Source of the DNA: Ricinus communis
Lineage: Eukaryota > Streptophyta > Magnoliopsida > Malpighiales > Euphorbiaceae
Assembly (NCBI RefSeq): GCF_019578655.1
Contig: NC_063259.1
Coordinates: 21,687,277 to 21,751,276 of the forward strand
Direction: 5' to 3'
Length of the DNA stretch: 64,000 bases
The notes beneath the pieces are model-generated. The model had not been told where the DNA came from, did not search any database, and saw only the letters and a list, made by a program, of their open reading frames with translations. How positions within the stretch are numbered: position 1 is the stretch's first letter; each line of letters begins with the position of its first letter. This document shows positions 20,771 to 34,700 of this stretch, one piece after another. The position numbers and the translations under genes are program-made.

Positions 20771-22656
20771 TATACCCTTCAGCTTTCTAATTTTTGATTT
20801 TTTAGTTATTTTTTTATTATTTTATTAAAAATAACTGGAAAAGAAATTAAATTTTTAAAGTCATAAATTTGAAAGAAAATTGGTAATTGTATTTTCTATA
20901 TTTTTAATACAGTAAACACTAAGAAAAACATAAAAATTTAAATTTGATTAAAAAACTAAATACATTAGATATGCTTGATATTTTCCCTTAATTTTGTACA
21001 AATATTCTGCTCAGAGTTAATCGCTTTTGAGTAGGATTGCGGTGGCAAATAAACTAATGGGCCTAATGAAGAAACTCCTCTTTCAGAAGCCGATCCAGTG
21101 CCGCTTTATTATGGGCCGGCGTCCTGGCCTTGTTGTTAAAAGAACCACGCCGATTAGATGACACCATCAGAGCTTTCCCATTGCTTCAGGATGTCATTTA
21201 TGGGCTTATGTTTATCTTTAGAAAACTTTTCAGAAATATTTTAAAAATAATAAAAAATATTATCATGTATCGTGTAAATTTTGTTTAAAAAATAAATTCT
21301 TTAATTTTTCTAAAAACATGGTGTAATTATTTTCAAAAAATCAGAAAAAAATTTAAGACCGTATTTTAAAAAAAGTATTTACACCATATTTTCTATAAAA
21401 ATAAAGAATACGATATTTTTGTTATTTTTTCTTAACTTTTTTTGTTTTCAAGCTGCACTTTGATTTATGAGATTCAAAGGGGAGAAAAATTGTAAAACAT
21501 TAGCATCAGACTCAGTTATTAGAGCACCAAATGTCAAATGTTAAAAATGTTAGAGTTTATATATTATTAACTACGATTTAGAAAAAATGAAACCAAATAT
21601 CATGTAATATCCTTTTAAAGAAAGATAATATATATATGTAATATAAAATTATTTCAAAACATATAATTACATTAAATATAAAAAAAAATGATAAAAATTT
21701 CTTATTAAAACATATAAACTTTATACTATATCTATCGAATCGAGTTTAACTATTTTTTAACATTTTTATCGAGACAAATCAGTATCAAAATAAAATATTT
21801 CTTGTTTTTAAATTTTTGAGTCAAGTCGTATCAAATGAATATAGTTCATATAATATATAAAATAAAATAATAACCTATTCATTAAATACCTTAGCATAGC
21901 ATTGTATTTCTTTTATTTTCTTTTTTCTCATTTGATGCATAGATTAAAAGTCATAGTGTAGGGTCCAATCCCAAGATTTGCATGCCCTACCAAATACATT
22001 GCATGTGTTTACATTTTTGATAATTGGAGTAGGATTACAGCAAAGCAAAGACAACCAAAATTTCAAAGGGATGGAAAAATGATGGTTGGTGTTTATAAAT
22101 ATTTTTGAATTAGGAGTTAAAATAAAAATAAAAAAAAAATTAAATTTAAGAAAAAATAAAAATTAAAGAAAGCGAGAGGAGAGGAGAATAGCATCAAGCA
22201 CCGTCTGCCAATAAATCTACGGTCCATATCTTGTCGGCGACCAAAACTACAGTTTTTCAAACTTTTTAGGACCCACTTCTTTCTTCTTCCTTTTTCAATT
22301 TCTTTTAGGGCTTTTTCTTTGGGGCCACTCCACTCACTAATAATTTCTTTTCTTTTAATTTCTAATTTTGCTTCCATATTTTTTATGCGTATTTCTTTAA
22401 AATGTAAATTGCAACGAAAAGTTATTAAAATTAGTGCGTTTTTTTTTATTATTTTGATTATATATATATATATATATATATATATTTCTGTCTCAGTTTA
22501 ATTGAATTGTGATAGGTCAACCAACAATGCTCTTCATGTATTGGTAATTCCGTTTTTAAATAAATTTAATTCTTCTAATGAAAATTTTGATAAATAAATG
22601 ATATAAAATGATAATTTTTAATTTTTTTATATATTATAAATAAAATGGCTAATAGC
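20771..22656. other. AT-rich intergenic DNA, no gene
   Basis: No coding frame can be supported. A somewhat less AT-rich patch at about 21010-21200 (GCCGCTTTATTATGGGCCGG) and another at 22160-22340 stand out, but I cannot assign either. Confidence 0.5.
22459..22486. repeat. (TA)n microsatellite
   Basis: An uninterrupted TA dinucleotide run of about 28 bp. Confidence 0.9.
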
Positions 22657-23320
22657 CTAAACAATTTAAATTTTAATGAGATTTTGCTATTGTGGTCAAT
22701 TCTTTAAAATTTGTCAATTTAACTATATTTAGTAAATTGAATACAATTTCGGTATAATTGAATTGTTTGTCAAAATTAAATAAAGCGAGCAATAACATGG
22801 ATGTCAATTAAAAAATTAAAAATCTAATTTGATGACATTATTTATATACGTTACTTGAATTTTAAATTCTCATTTTTTAAATTACCAAAATCTGAGAAAA
22901 TACCACACAAATTTTTGACTATAACAGGTACTCAAGAATCAATACATGAAATCTTAATGAATTTAAAAGAAATTGTATTGAGAAGCAATTTGTATGAATC
23001 TTGTGACCAAAAAGAATAATTTATTCAGGGGAGACGAAAGGAACAAGGAGAGAGAGTCAATCTTAATCTTAGTGATAAGAAGGGAAGAGACAGAATCACA
23101 TCTCCTTGGCGGATTGGTCCGAGTGGAAAGGAAAAAAATTGAGCTTATCCATGTAATTTAATTTTGACAAATAATTTAATTTGGTTAAAATTACACTCAA
23201 TTGTACAAATCATAACTAAATTAATAATTTTCAAAAACATTAGCCAAGAGGGCAAACTACCATAAAATTTGGATGTTTTAGACTGTCAAGCCTGAATAAA
23301 ATTAGAGGGTGAATGTAATA
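22657..23320. repeat. Dispersed repeat, copy 1
   Basis: This is similar over several hundred bases, though diverged, to 40880-41365. Shared phrases include TTGTTTRTCAAAATTAAA, AATRACATGGAT, TTCTCATTT and TTGGYTAAAATTACACW, in the same order. Copy 1 carries extra sequence (about 22910-23150) not seen in copy 2. I cannot assign the class; no terminal repeats are visible. Confidence 0.6.
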
Positions 23321-23493
23321 ATTCTTATATCAATCTTGTAAATCCAACTATGTGTTTGGAGTAAAATTACTTATATAAACACTATAGTTTCTTATAAATT
23401 CATAAACATTAAGGGATTTTTTTTATTTTTCAAAATGTGAAAAAAGAAAAACTTTTAAAATTTAGACCTTGCATAAATATAGGGAGGACAACA

Positions 23494-23497
<4 letters not shown>

Positions 23498-23547
<50 letters not shown>
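23498..23547. repeat. (TA)n microsatellite
   Basis: A TA dinucleotide run of about 50 bp followed by GTGTGTG; the longest simple repeat in the window. Confidence 0.92.
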
Positions 23548-23550
<3 letters not shown>

Positions 23551-26500
23551 GTGTGTGTTAGATTTGATATATTTTTTATTTTATTTCTTATTTACTAATT
23601 TGAATTATATTAATGAATCTTGTGTTCTCTTTTCTTTTCAATATTTTGTTAATTTTTTGTTTATTTATATTTTTACTCATTTTAATATATTTATATCTTT
23701 TATTTTTTATTTTTCAATATTTTTTCTTTTTTTGCTTATTTATTATAGAAACAAGTCTGACCATTATGTAATTTTATAATATCTTATATGATTTCTATCT
23801 ACAAATAATTTTAAAGAATAAAATGAAAAAATCTATTTTAATAAGGGATTGAAATCATTTAGGTTTTGTTAAACTACATCAACTTTTTTTCTCTATGATT
23901 CTATATTTCAATTTTATTTTTAATTAATAATAAATTTAAAATTGAAGTATAATTTTTTATTTATTTTTATATATCATAAATTCTAATATTATTTATATTT
24001 GTTTTCAACATTCAGACCAAGAATTTATTAGTTTTCAAAAAAACTGGAACCATCTCAGAATCAGGAGACTCGTTCAATATCAGTTTCTACTCAATTGAAA
24101 TCAGAACTATTGAATCTAATTCTAACTCGTAAAAAATAATTTATTTTAATTAATTTTTTATTTTTCAAAACTGATTAAAGCCAGAAATGAGACCGGAACT
24201 GGCCAGCTCCATTGCTATAAAGTCTACTTTTATATATACTATGATAATTATTATATTTATATTTTATATAACATTAATAAAAAAAAAATTTAACATATTA
24301 ACTATTTGGTTTATATTAGAGATTATAATAATTTAAATAAAAATTATTAATATAATTATTATATAAAATAAAATAAGTTTAGCCATAAAATATAAATATA
24401 AAATTAATTCATACATATAATAAGGAAGTATGTAGATTAAAGAGCAAGCAAACTACAAATCTTGGATGCTTTATAGGACATGATCATCACACTATAGGCT
24501 TTGCACCCATTCATTTTGGGCATTTTTTATATTATATATATAATACCAAGTTAACTTAGAAGAACGTGGCATGTAAGATTTTTATAAATGACAAAATACT
24601 GTTTTTAAGAGTTTTAATATAACTGTATTCGAATTTTAAACTTTAATTATTGTTGCATTATTTGTAATATCCATGCACCAATATCACTATTCAAATGAAT
24701 TATAAATACAATAACATGAATTTAAGAGTGGGTTCCATAGTATAAATAGCATTTATACTAATTGAGAACAGTTGATGATGGCTCCAATCCGGGTCGGATA
24801 TAGCATCTGAAGTCAATGGAGGCTAAGAGCGAGTAACGACTAGTTCCATTTCAAATCAAATCAAAAAATTAAAAGTTAAATCCTTAAAAGATAATAAACC
24901 GTATTTAAGTTGATGTTAAGTGTTGTGCACTTCCATGAAGGCCCATGCTCTCTATCTATTATTGTTGTTGTTTTCTACAATTCTTTTCATTTGAGCTTTG
25001 CTAAATTTAATTTATCTATTATTCAAGCACCTCAAATTACCATTCGATCATTAATTCTTTTATTATTTTCTTTATTCTTAATTTTCTTAATGTGTTTTCC
25101 TTTTCTTTTTCATTTTCAGTTTTATTAAGTTTATTTGTCTATTATAATTTTAAAAATTAAAATAAACATAAATATATTTGTTAAACAAATTTAACATGTA
25201 AAGAATAAGAAAAAAAGTTAATTATTCAATTTAGAAAAGAAAATATCACAATTGGAATTAAAATTAACCAAAAGAATAATGGTATATGATTGAAAATTTA
25301 AAAGTATGTAAACCAGACAAAAAAAAAATTAAAAAAAAAAGTGTGCGCATTAGGAATTGAAGACCAAGGTCAACCAAAATAATTTAGATTATCCATTAAG
25401 CCACGATATATTATTAGTTATTTGCAATATATATATATATATATATATATATTGAAAACTTTAATGGGGCTGCCTTGTTCCTTGCTGGATCCATCCATGG
25501 CTTCAATTCAAGAAAAATATATATGTTTTAATATAAATAAGAACAATATTATTGAATTTTAGACAAATAACAAGTTACGAATAAGTATAATAATGATGTT
25601 TTTTTTTAATAACTTGGGTCACTAATTGTTTATAATTTTCTTCTTCCACTAGGGTCCCAAGTTCACTGTTGATATGAAATGATTTTTTATAAAATAAATT
25701 ATCTTTTGTAAAGTGATCTAGCACTTAATATATATTGTGGGCTCAATTAACAAAAAAAAAAAAAACACTTAATAAATTTTATTACTAACATTTAAAGAAA
25801 AGAAATATAGTCTAATATTCACTAAACTAGTTTTTAAAAAATAAATTATTTTTGAGAAGAAGAATAAATATTCTATTAATGAGAATTAATAATATATTTT
25901 GACATAAAAATAAAAATGAATATCAAATAAAAAAAAATACATGTAAAGAATCCTTCTAATTATCATCAATCGTGTAGATAGAGTAATATATTATAATTCT
26001 GCAGGAAGTACATTCCACTCGGCGACATTAAGTTACATATTATTTTTAAATATTTTTCAATGAGTTTCATAATTTGAATGTCAGATCAAATCTCTTTAAT
26101 GTTTTATTATTTTTATAGAAAAAAAATTAAATAATCATATCACAATTCATATAAAAGAAAAACTCAGTATAATAGATGACCATAAAACTCTTGGGATGAT
26201 ATACTAATATTTGTTTATTAAATTAATTAATATATAATTAAACAAATTAAGTGGTATACTAAAGATGAAATTTTAATAAAAAAAACAAGTAAAAAGAGAA
26301 AAAAGAGGGTATAGTGTAAGATAAAGTGAAAGTCATTAAAAGAGAGGTAATTAATCAGGTAGAAAGATAACTGAATTATCTTTTCAATTACATAAATAAA
26401 AATTTATACTTAATTATTATTTTCCTGATGAACCTTCTAGATGTGCCCCTCATTATTCCACATAGTTAAATATATTTAGGCATATTTGAATCAATCAAGG

Positions 26501-26942
26501 GATTTAAAGAGGAAAAAAAAAAAGATTTTAAGAGATTTATAACTTTTTCACTTATGAAGGTGAATAAACTGAAAATCTGTTATTTAATAAAATAATGAAT
26601 GACTACAATTTTCTTTTAATTTCAAAATTATTCCGATCAATTCATGAATTTTATATTATATCAGTAAAATAAAATATTTAAAAAATTCATCTAATTTCAT
26701 TATTCAAGAATTAAATTCTAAAGTTTCTCAATTCAAAATGAAGCTGAGTGGTTGTGAGATTTGATCAATTTCTAGTTTGTAGAGTATCATTGTTGAATCA
26801 GGATTGTTGTTATCAAGCATGAGTTGATACTAACTTAAAGATATTAATACCATATTAGTAATCAATTAATTGAGTTTACTATAAAAAATTATGGATTCGT
26901 ATTTATGGAGTCAGTTTTTGGCGTTTGATTGGATAAATGTTT
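23548..26942. other. AT-rich intergenic DNA, no gene
   Basis: This is more than 75% A+T by eye with short TA runs (25426-25452) and A-runs. No reading frame shows real protein character. Confidence 0.5.
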
Positions 26943-29348
26943 AATTCTCTTCTAGAAAAAAATATCGTAAAAAACAAACATCCAGTCGATTCTCTTATAA
27001 TTAATATATGTAGTGAATTAAAATTATTATATATTAGTATTATTAATTTATTAAATTCAGTTATCTAAAGAAAAATAAAAACAGTTTTTCGGAGATTAAT
27101 TAAAATCTATTAATTTATTAATTTGTCATTTTCCAGTTTTCTACTTGAAGAAGAAAGGTTCTACAAATATATAATATAACCCAAATTTCTTCGTTTGTAG
27201 AGAGAAGAAATGAGTTAAATCTAAAATCAAGGAAACTTTTTGGCTATTTCCTAGCTATTTAATTAATTATTGAATGAGGGATCCATATCTTTTGATCATA
27301 TTGTTGCTGTTACAGCTGATAATGTATTAGACAAACTCATCTAAATGTATATATTATTTGTTTTGATCTACTATATAATATGACGTGGTATATAATATAA
27401 AAAATAATATAATATATTATTTTATATATAGAATAATGATAATAATTAATTTAATGTAGTATGTTGCATTTAGCGAGTAATAATAATAAAATGATGGAGA
27501 ACAATGTTTTTAAGAATGTACGGTTGAGCAAACTAATTGAAGTGTGATTTATTAGTTAATATTTTATTTATTATATTTTAAAATAAAAATTATAAATAAT
27601 TATTAAAATTTCGTCTAAACAATTAAATAATAATATATTTTTTTAATTTAACCGACTCCATTCAATTCAACTATAAATCTGATTAATTACGGGTCTTCAA
27701 TTGAACCGATTGGTCCGGTCCAATTCGATTTTTGAAACAGTGATTGGAAATAATAGTTGTCTCCCACCCTTCAATGGCATATAGTTGGCAGAAGTCCCTT
27801 TTGATAAGTAAACCCTGGAAGCCATTAATTACCTCTTCTTTCTTTCTTTTTTTTCTTTTTTTCTTTTTTTATCATGTAAGCATGGAAAATCATGCCAATA
27901 ATATAAAAAAAAAACAACTAGCAACGCAGATTGATCTTCTTTAAATCCCTTCGATTTTGAGCGGTTGAACCCCTCAATTTTAATTAGATACAATTAGATC
28001 TTTAAACTTCTGGTCTTATTAGTATTAGGTCCCTTATTAAACAGTGATTGAACATAAGTAGGAGAGAGAAATATAAAAAAAACTAATAAATCATAACTTA
28101 GAAAACACAAACATATGAACAAATATTGTTGAACACAGAAATAAAAAAACCTATTTCTCGATTCTGTTTTGTAACATGAAAGCCATTAAATATCATTCCC
28201 TGTGTGGACTCTAAAACTGCTGTTTTTTTTGTAGTGATGCTTACTCTTACTTGATTTCTAAACTCAAAACTTATATAGACCGAGAATTTGGTCCCTTTCA
28301 AAATCTGACTCTTAAATCTTGTATCAGTATTCTTTGTAGATTGGAGGAGGGGAAGAATAATGTAGAAGACAATGTTTAATTAGGAACCATTTGCGAGCAA
28401 CACTAGCAAGTGATAAGTCTAAGGCATAGGCCTATGCTATCTATTCTACTTGGATGACCTCACCTTAATAAGAAAATAATCCTTGATTAACCAATTCGTC
28501 AGTCTGATAAGAGCTCCCACTAAAGGCAAAGAGAGGAGTCAGGAGCAAGATCAGCAAGCGGCGGGGGCTCGGGAGATCTAGGCTTGATAGAGCTTAGGAA
28601 AGCGCCGGAGGGAGAAAGGTCAGCAAGGTCCGGGTCGAGAGCTGCACAACGGGATGGAAGAGATAAGGCGGGAAGGGCTAGCAAAAAAGGCAAGGGTTGG
28701 AGGAACTTCTCGCAATGGATAAAAGACATCTTTAGCAGGGTAAGCCCTATCTCATTCAAAAAGAGAAAGAGCTGGATTAATCAGTTGGAGTCAACTTGCC
28801 CTTTTCTTTCCTCTAGAAGGGACTACTTCTTTCTTAGACGAAATTTTATAAGAAAAGAAAGTGTAGAAAAGAAGGATTTTAATTTGAGGCTTTGCCTTTA
28901 CGAGTTGAGTAAACAAATATAATCTCTTAATGGGCATTAGTGATGGTTATGTGTGGAATGACAAGATTAATGAAGCATTTGTGAAGATAAATAATCTAAT
29001 GGAGATATAGGCACTCTGATTAGGACGGTCAGCAACAACAACAATCTCATGGAGATTATCAACTTAAGGATAGGGGGTGGCAATGAGAGGAAGGGTGACG
29101 GCTTCTCATGGTAGGGGGTTTAATTTTTAAAATTGAAGGATTTAATTGTATCAATTTTAAGTTCAAGGGCTCAATCAACAAGGATTTTAAAATTCAAGAG
29201 CTCCTTGCCAAAAAAATTGGGTAACTGTAATGGAGTTATCATCTACTTTCATGTTATTCTACGCTTAATGACAACGTTGATCCTCATAGCCACCGAAATT
29301 CATATATTAGTCCTCTAAGTTAGCAATAAAAAATTACAAAATCTATTA
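26943..29348. repeat. 2.4 kb duplicated block, copy A (matches 47753-50182)
   Basis: The block is about 97% identical by eye to the block inside the gypsy element at 47753-50182, in direct orientation. It starts at AATTCTCTTCTAG and ends at AAAATCTATTAA. At this locus the sequence runs on smoothly into TCCTCCAACTTCC, whereas copy B is cut off by LTR sequence, so A is probably the source. It encodes nothing I recognise. Confidence 0.92.
28380..28960. other. GC-richer island in block A, possible mitochondrial insert
   Basis: About 580 bp within the duplicated block is clearly richer in G+C than its surroundings. It has a style reminiscent of plant mitochondrial intergenic DNA (GGGCTCGGGAGATCTAGGC, AAGGTCCGGGTCGAGAGC). 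A frame on the plus strand (28584-28922) has an odd basic composition and is probably not a gene. Mitochondrial origin is a guess from texture only. Confidence 0.35.
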
Positions 29349-31250
29349 AATCCTCCAACTTCCTATTTTAACCTATTAAGTCTTCAAATTATTCCTTCTC
29401 GTATATGGTCGGAGTTCTTAGATTTGTGAATTGACCTATTGAATTCTTGGACTATCATTTATCTCTTATAATATAAGAGGAAAATTACTCTAAGAAGGTT
29501 ACTGAATTTTACATTTTGTATTAAATTAGTACCTTAATTTTAATTTTTTCTTTGTATACTACAGTTTTATTTTTATTTCAAATGAAGGTTACTCAAGACA
29601 TGTGGCGACCAAGGATATCACTTGTCACATAAGCATCCACGTCAAAAGCCTTGCCAGTCACGGTATTTTACGTTATATTAAATTGATACCCCTAATTTTT
29701 ATTTTTCTTCTTATTGGTACTCTAATACCTATTTGTCTTTTAAATTCTGATGTAATTTAACTAAATAAAGATCAAAAGAGCATATTCTCCATATCACCTT
29801 ACACATTAGATTAAGGCCATTCACTTAGCCATATGCTCGGATTCATCTAAATCAAACCTTTAAATTTACTTTTACCCAAAATAAAGTTTTTCTCTTCCCT
29901 TGCGCCCTTTATCATATCGATCCCACATCAAATCCCTAATTATGTCATCCATCAACTTAAAACTTTTTTAGATCTTAAATTTGTTACTAAAATTTTCTTT
30001 TATCTCAATGGATTTACTATTTTTTAGCCTAATTTCTCAAATTAGTAATGGACACTAGATAGCAATTTCAAATCGCAAATACGATGAACTGGCTTCGATT
30101 AGGACCTTAAAGCTTATGCTAACTCGTGGAAATATAATTTTTGATTGTCAAAGATATGGAATGGGTAGTATCCAAGCACGAGATTGAATTGTTCATTAGC
30201 CTTTAAAAAAATATATATATATATATTTTTTTGTAATTTACTTTAATAATGATACTCAAAGAAATGTACTAATTTCAGGTTTAATCTATTAAGGATGTAT
30301 TATAATGGTAATTTTTACCTTTTGGTTTCATGATGGTAACTTTTGTTATTGTTATATTAGCATTACGTCATAGCTTAAGACTTATCAAATCATTAGTTGC
30401 CTCTGGTAAATGTGCTTCGATTTAAAACTTATTATGAAGATAAAGAATATTTCAAAAAGAGAAATAAAATAAAGAACATCTCATGGCTCAATAGGTCAAA
30501 GTAATTAAAAATTGACATTAATAAGTTAAATAATGATAAATTTGAGGACCCAATTGGTAAAGATAGAAACTTTCAAATCCAACTTTCAAGATTTAACAAT
30601 CTTGAACACACAAGTATGAATTCCCTTCCTTACTCAATATCCCAATTTAAGTCTCTAAAGGTCGTAATTGAATTATCTGACTATGCATTTTGATTCTTCT
30701 CGAACCTCAAATACATAAAAGAAAGAATGAAAGTTTGGTTATTGAGAATTGAATACACAGTGATGATAGCTCAATAAATGATCTCCTTAACTCTAAATAC
30801 TTATGAAAATGATGTATGTATGATTCTAAGTATGAGATTATTTATGTTAGTTGAAAATGATTTATGATCAAATGAATTGCATAAATACGAATAACTTATT
30901 ATTCCTTGAAAAAGAAGAAAAGAAAAAAAGAGACCAAATTGCTAAATAAATTTTATAGCTTTAAATTAAACTCAATAACGATCGTCTAAAGTTATAAAAG
31001 AATTTGATGAAGGAATTGTATACCAAACTATACAAAAGAGAAATGATAATATCAATGATTTTGATGGTAGCCATTTCAAGCCTATGGTTTCTACGATTAA
31101 AATGCTCTTCTGTTCATTTTAAATAATTTTAACAATTAAATTTACAAACAGCAGTTGAGATTTATTATCTAAGAAATAACTATTAATTTCTAGAAATTTA
31201 AATTTTAGATTTTAAATAAAACTCCAACCATTTAATTTAAAATAAGAAGT
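29349..31250. other. Intergenic DNA, no gene
   Basis: The first few hundred bases look like decayed non-coding repeat, with iterated phrases such as AAATCCTCCAACTT and TTAAGTCTTCAAATT. No coding frame is supported. Confidence 0.45.
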
Positions 31251-31720
31251 AAAGATTACAAATACAATAAGTTGTATTTAAATTGAACATGAGAGGATCT
31301 CAATCTACACGGCTCTAACCAAGTTGCCATAGTAGGATCCAGCGAGTGGGCACACCGCTCCTTAATTAATCACCCAATTTTTACCCTTGCGACATTAATT
31401 AGGTCTTCACATCATTGAAAGCAAGCATGTAGATGTTGTCGTTGCTTCAGTGCCACCCAATTTGGGAAGTAGACAATAGCTTCTAACCAGAAGACCCAAA
31501 CTAACATAAATGTTTTGTCTTTAGATCTCTCACAGGCACAGCCCCTTCCCTTGTTGCTTCTTCTTCCCCTGCTGTCTGCCTAACACAGGAATTGCAAAAA
31601 AGGCCATTTCCGAAAATCACCTGATGCTATTGCTGTTTGCTATCATCAATCAATGCATTTATTGCCTGCGACCCCTTTAAGAATTTTTCATAAATGAAAC
31701 TATTCTTTTTACTCTCTTGC
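31251..31720. other. Unassigned GC-richer island
   Basis: About 450 bp of distinctly less AT-rich DNA (GGATCCAGCGAGTGGGCACA, CAGCCCCTTCCCTTGTTGC) sits in an AT-rich desert. I see no protein, tRNA or terminal repeat in it. Confidence 0.35.
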
Positions 31721-34700
31721 CATTTAGCTATTCAAATATAAATCAGGCTATTTTTTTTATTTTCATTTTCATTTTCATTTTCATTTTTACTGTATTAAAA
31801 TATCAAAAATATAACTTTTAATTTCTTTTATTTTTATTTTTTTGGGTTCGAAATTGTACTTTTTCTTCCATAATAATTTAAGAAAAAGAAAAAAAGAAGA
31901 AGCAGAATATTGGATTGCCCCACTTCTTATTCCAATGTCTGTTATTTTCAGATGGGTGCTTTAGGGTGGAAGTTTTTAGTGCAGAAATACTTGCTCCTCA
32001 GTTTATATTACTCTTTTGCTTGCTTCTTATTTGTTTATTACGTCATTAAGAACATGCATATCATTATTTGCTGGTGTCAACGTACCACTATTGATAATTT
32101 TTTATAGTATACATCTTATATATATATTTTTTAGTTACAATTATATGGTATTATAAAAAATAGCTTTCTAGTTTTTATTTTCATAAATCATATATATATA
32201 TATATATATTTGATTTTTTTTAGAAATAATATATTATTATTATTATTATATCTTCTCTATTAGATCAAAAAATTTCTTTTATATGTCTTCCATTTTTTCG
32301 AGTAATTACATTTATGATTTAAATTTTTATTTCTTTACTTCTTTATTAATATTTTTAACTTTCAAATGTATACATATGGATTACTTTTTATTTTTTATTC
32401 TGTTAGACTAGTAAGTTGTTCACATATCATAACTTTTCCCTTCTTTTTTTTTATCTCAATAATCCAAATTCTTATTTTTATTTTCTATTTTTAATTTTGA
32501 TTTTTTTGAAAAATCAAAAAAATTCATTATTATGTAGTAACTAAAATAAGTATCGTACTTATAATATTTTGGAATAAGTATGTAAAAGCACTATGTGATT
32601 TTATCATTTGACAACTTTTAGAATGAAGTATTTTTTTTTTTTAGATAGAAAGAGGCATGTGGTTACAAATCGTGAAAAAAAAAATATTTCATCGTTAAAA
32701 AATTTTGATTTGTAAGAATCCAGTCATTTTTACGTTAATCGGCCATCCTTATTATGTTGTAGGTGTTTGATAATTTAAGTTTGGAGTTCAACAACTCCTA
32801 ATTCCAATATTTGACTGTTAAATTACAATTTAAAAAGTCATTGCTTTGATGATATCAATTTAACGTTCAAACAATTATATTTTGAGTTATTAAATTCTAA
32901 ATCCATATTATTAAACACGAGAAATATGATAATAATGGCTGATCAGACTAAAATTATCTAAATCTTTGCCAATCATGTCATAATTTGTAACAACATATCT
33001 TTTTTTGTTTGAAAAATAAATCACATACTTTAAATTGTCAAATGATAAAATCACATGATACTTTTATATACTTATCTCTAATATTCTTTTAAAAAATAAT
33101 AATCTTATTTTAAATAAATTATATATATTTTATTATTTAACATCATATACTTAATTTTTAATATAAGCATATAACATTATAGCTATATATATTTTTATAT
33201 TGGAATTCAATGTGAAATAACTGTATAAAATATTTCCAAATAAAACTCATAGAAAAATTGGCCATCTTTATCTATATCATAAATTATTACAATTTCATAT
33301 CTACTCTTTGATTAAAAGTGATCCAATTTAATTATATTTTAAATGTTTTTGGACTCCATAAACTAAATTCGCCAAAATGGCTATATTTTGAAGTGAAATT
33401 TTATTGATATTAGTAAATAAATTTAAATTCTAATATAAACTCTTAATTAAATTAAAATGGTATCATCTCCATTAGCCTAAAGCATCGCTCTAGAAATTTT
33501 ATTGTCACTCAAAATAAAAAATAAAAAATAAAAAATAGAAAAACACAGTTTACTCATATAAATGTAGAAAAAGAAATATAAAATCTTGAGTTTTAACACT
33601 TCGACAATTTCTAACTCTGGTTTTCTAATTTCTTTTTATCAATTAGAGATCTAATACTTAATTATTTTATCATCTTCTTGTAGTAATAAATATCATTTTG
33701 ATATAATAATTCTAAAGTCTATACATACACCAAATACTACAATCTTAAGTCCTATGCCGGCGGCATCTCCTAGTTGTCTTAGGATTCCTTTATTATTGTT
33801 GCTCGACATAATATTAAATGCAATTTTGTAGGTGTCAAAAGATATAATGGAGGAAATAAGAGATGCCTGCAAAAGGTAAAAAGATAGAGTAAAAATTAAA
33901 ATAATATATTTTTAGAATTTTAAACTATAAGGATCCAAAATTATTCATATGAGATTTATTCATTTTAATTTTTATAATTTTTTTTTATTTTACCCTCTTA
34001 TTCTTACGGTTTTATCCTTTTAGTAGATTCAACAATTTCTTAGAATATCATCTATCTTAAAAAAAATTCTGAGCTTTCATTTTGAGTCTGAAATTTTTTC
34101 AAATTTTATAGCTAAATAACTAAAAGAAAAGGGAAATACTTTATGTGATTGATTCTAAACTTTTACATTTTTTATTTTACTTCAATATGTAATTTAATTT
34201 ATTCATACATTCTCATTCTCTTACGTTAAAGATTTACCATTTTAAAAATTTGTTGTAAACCTCTTTGTTTTATCCCTCATTAGATTGAATCTCTAAATTA
34301 GATTGTCAGATAAGCCTTCACTATTGTAAACTTTTACTTTTTTTGAGATATATATATATATATATATTCTAAATATCTCAATATAATTTTTTTAACAATT
34401 AAAGATAAAAGATAATAGAAAACAAAATATTTTTAGTTTTATTTTATTGTTCTATATTGCAGGTGAATTATTTCAAGCTGTTAATATTTGTGTATATTAA
34501 ACTACATGAAAGTATACATATATGAAATTAAGTCATTTTGTTATATTTTATTATAAAATTAACTTGAATATAATGCAAATAAAAATCTTAAGATATTTTA
34601 AATTTAGATAATTTATTCTTATTTTGTTGTTAGTAAATTCAAACCAACATATCAAGTAATAAAGAAAAAAATATCATGTAAATCTTTAATATTTATTTGC

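Noticed and set aside
27744..27944. 66-codon frame identical in both 2.4 kb block copies (also 48571-48771)
   Set aside because: Identity reflects the DNA duplication; the Phe-run tail comes from a CT-rich tract and there is no domain.
28520..28922. Basic 112-codon frame (28584-28922) and its antisense partner, repeated at 49354-49675
   Set aside because: No recognisable domain, low-complexity basic composition, and the frame is shortened in copy B. Treated as non-coding.
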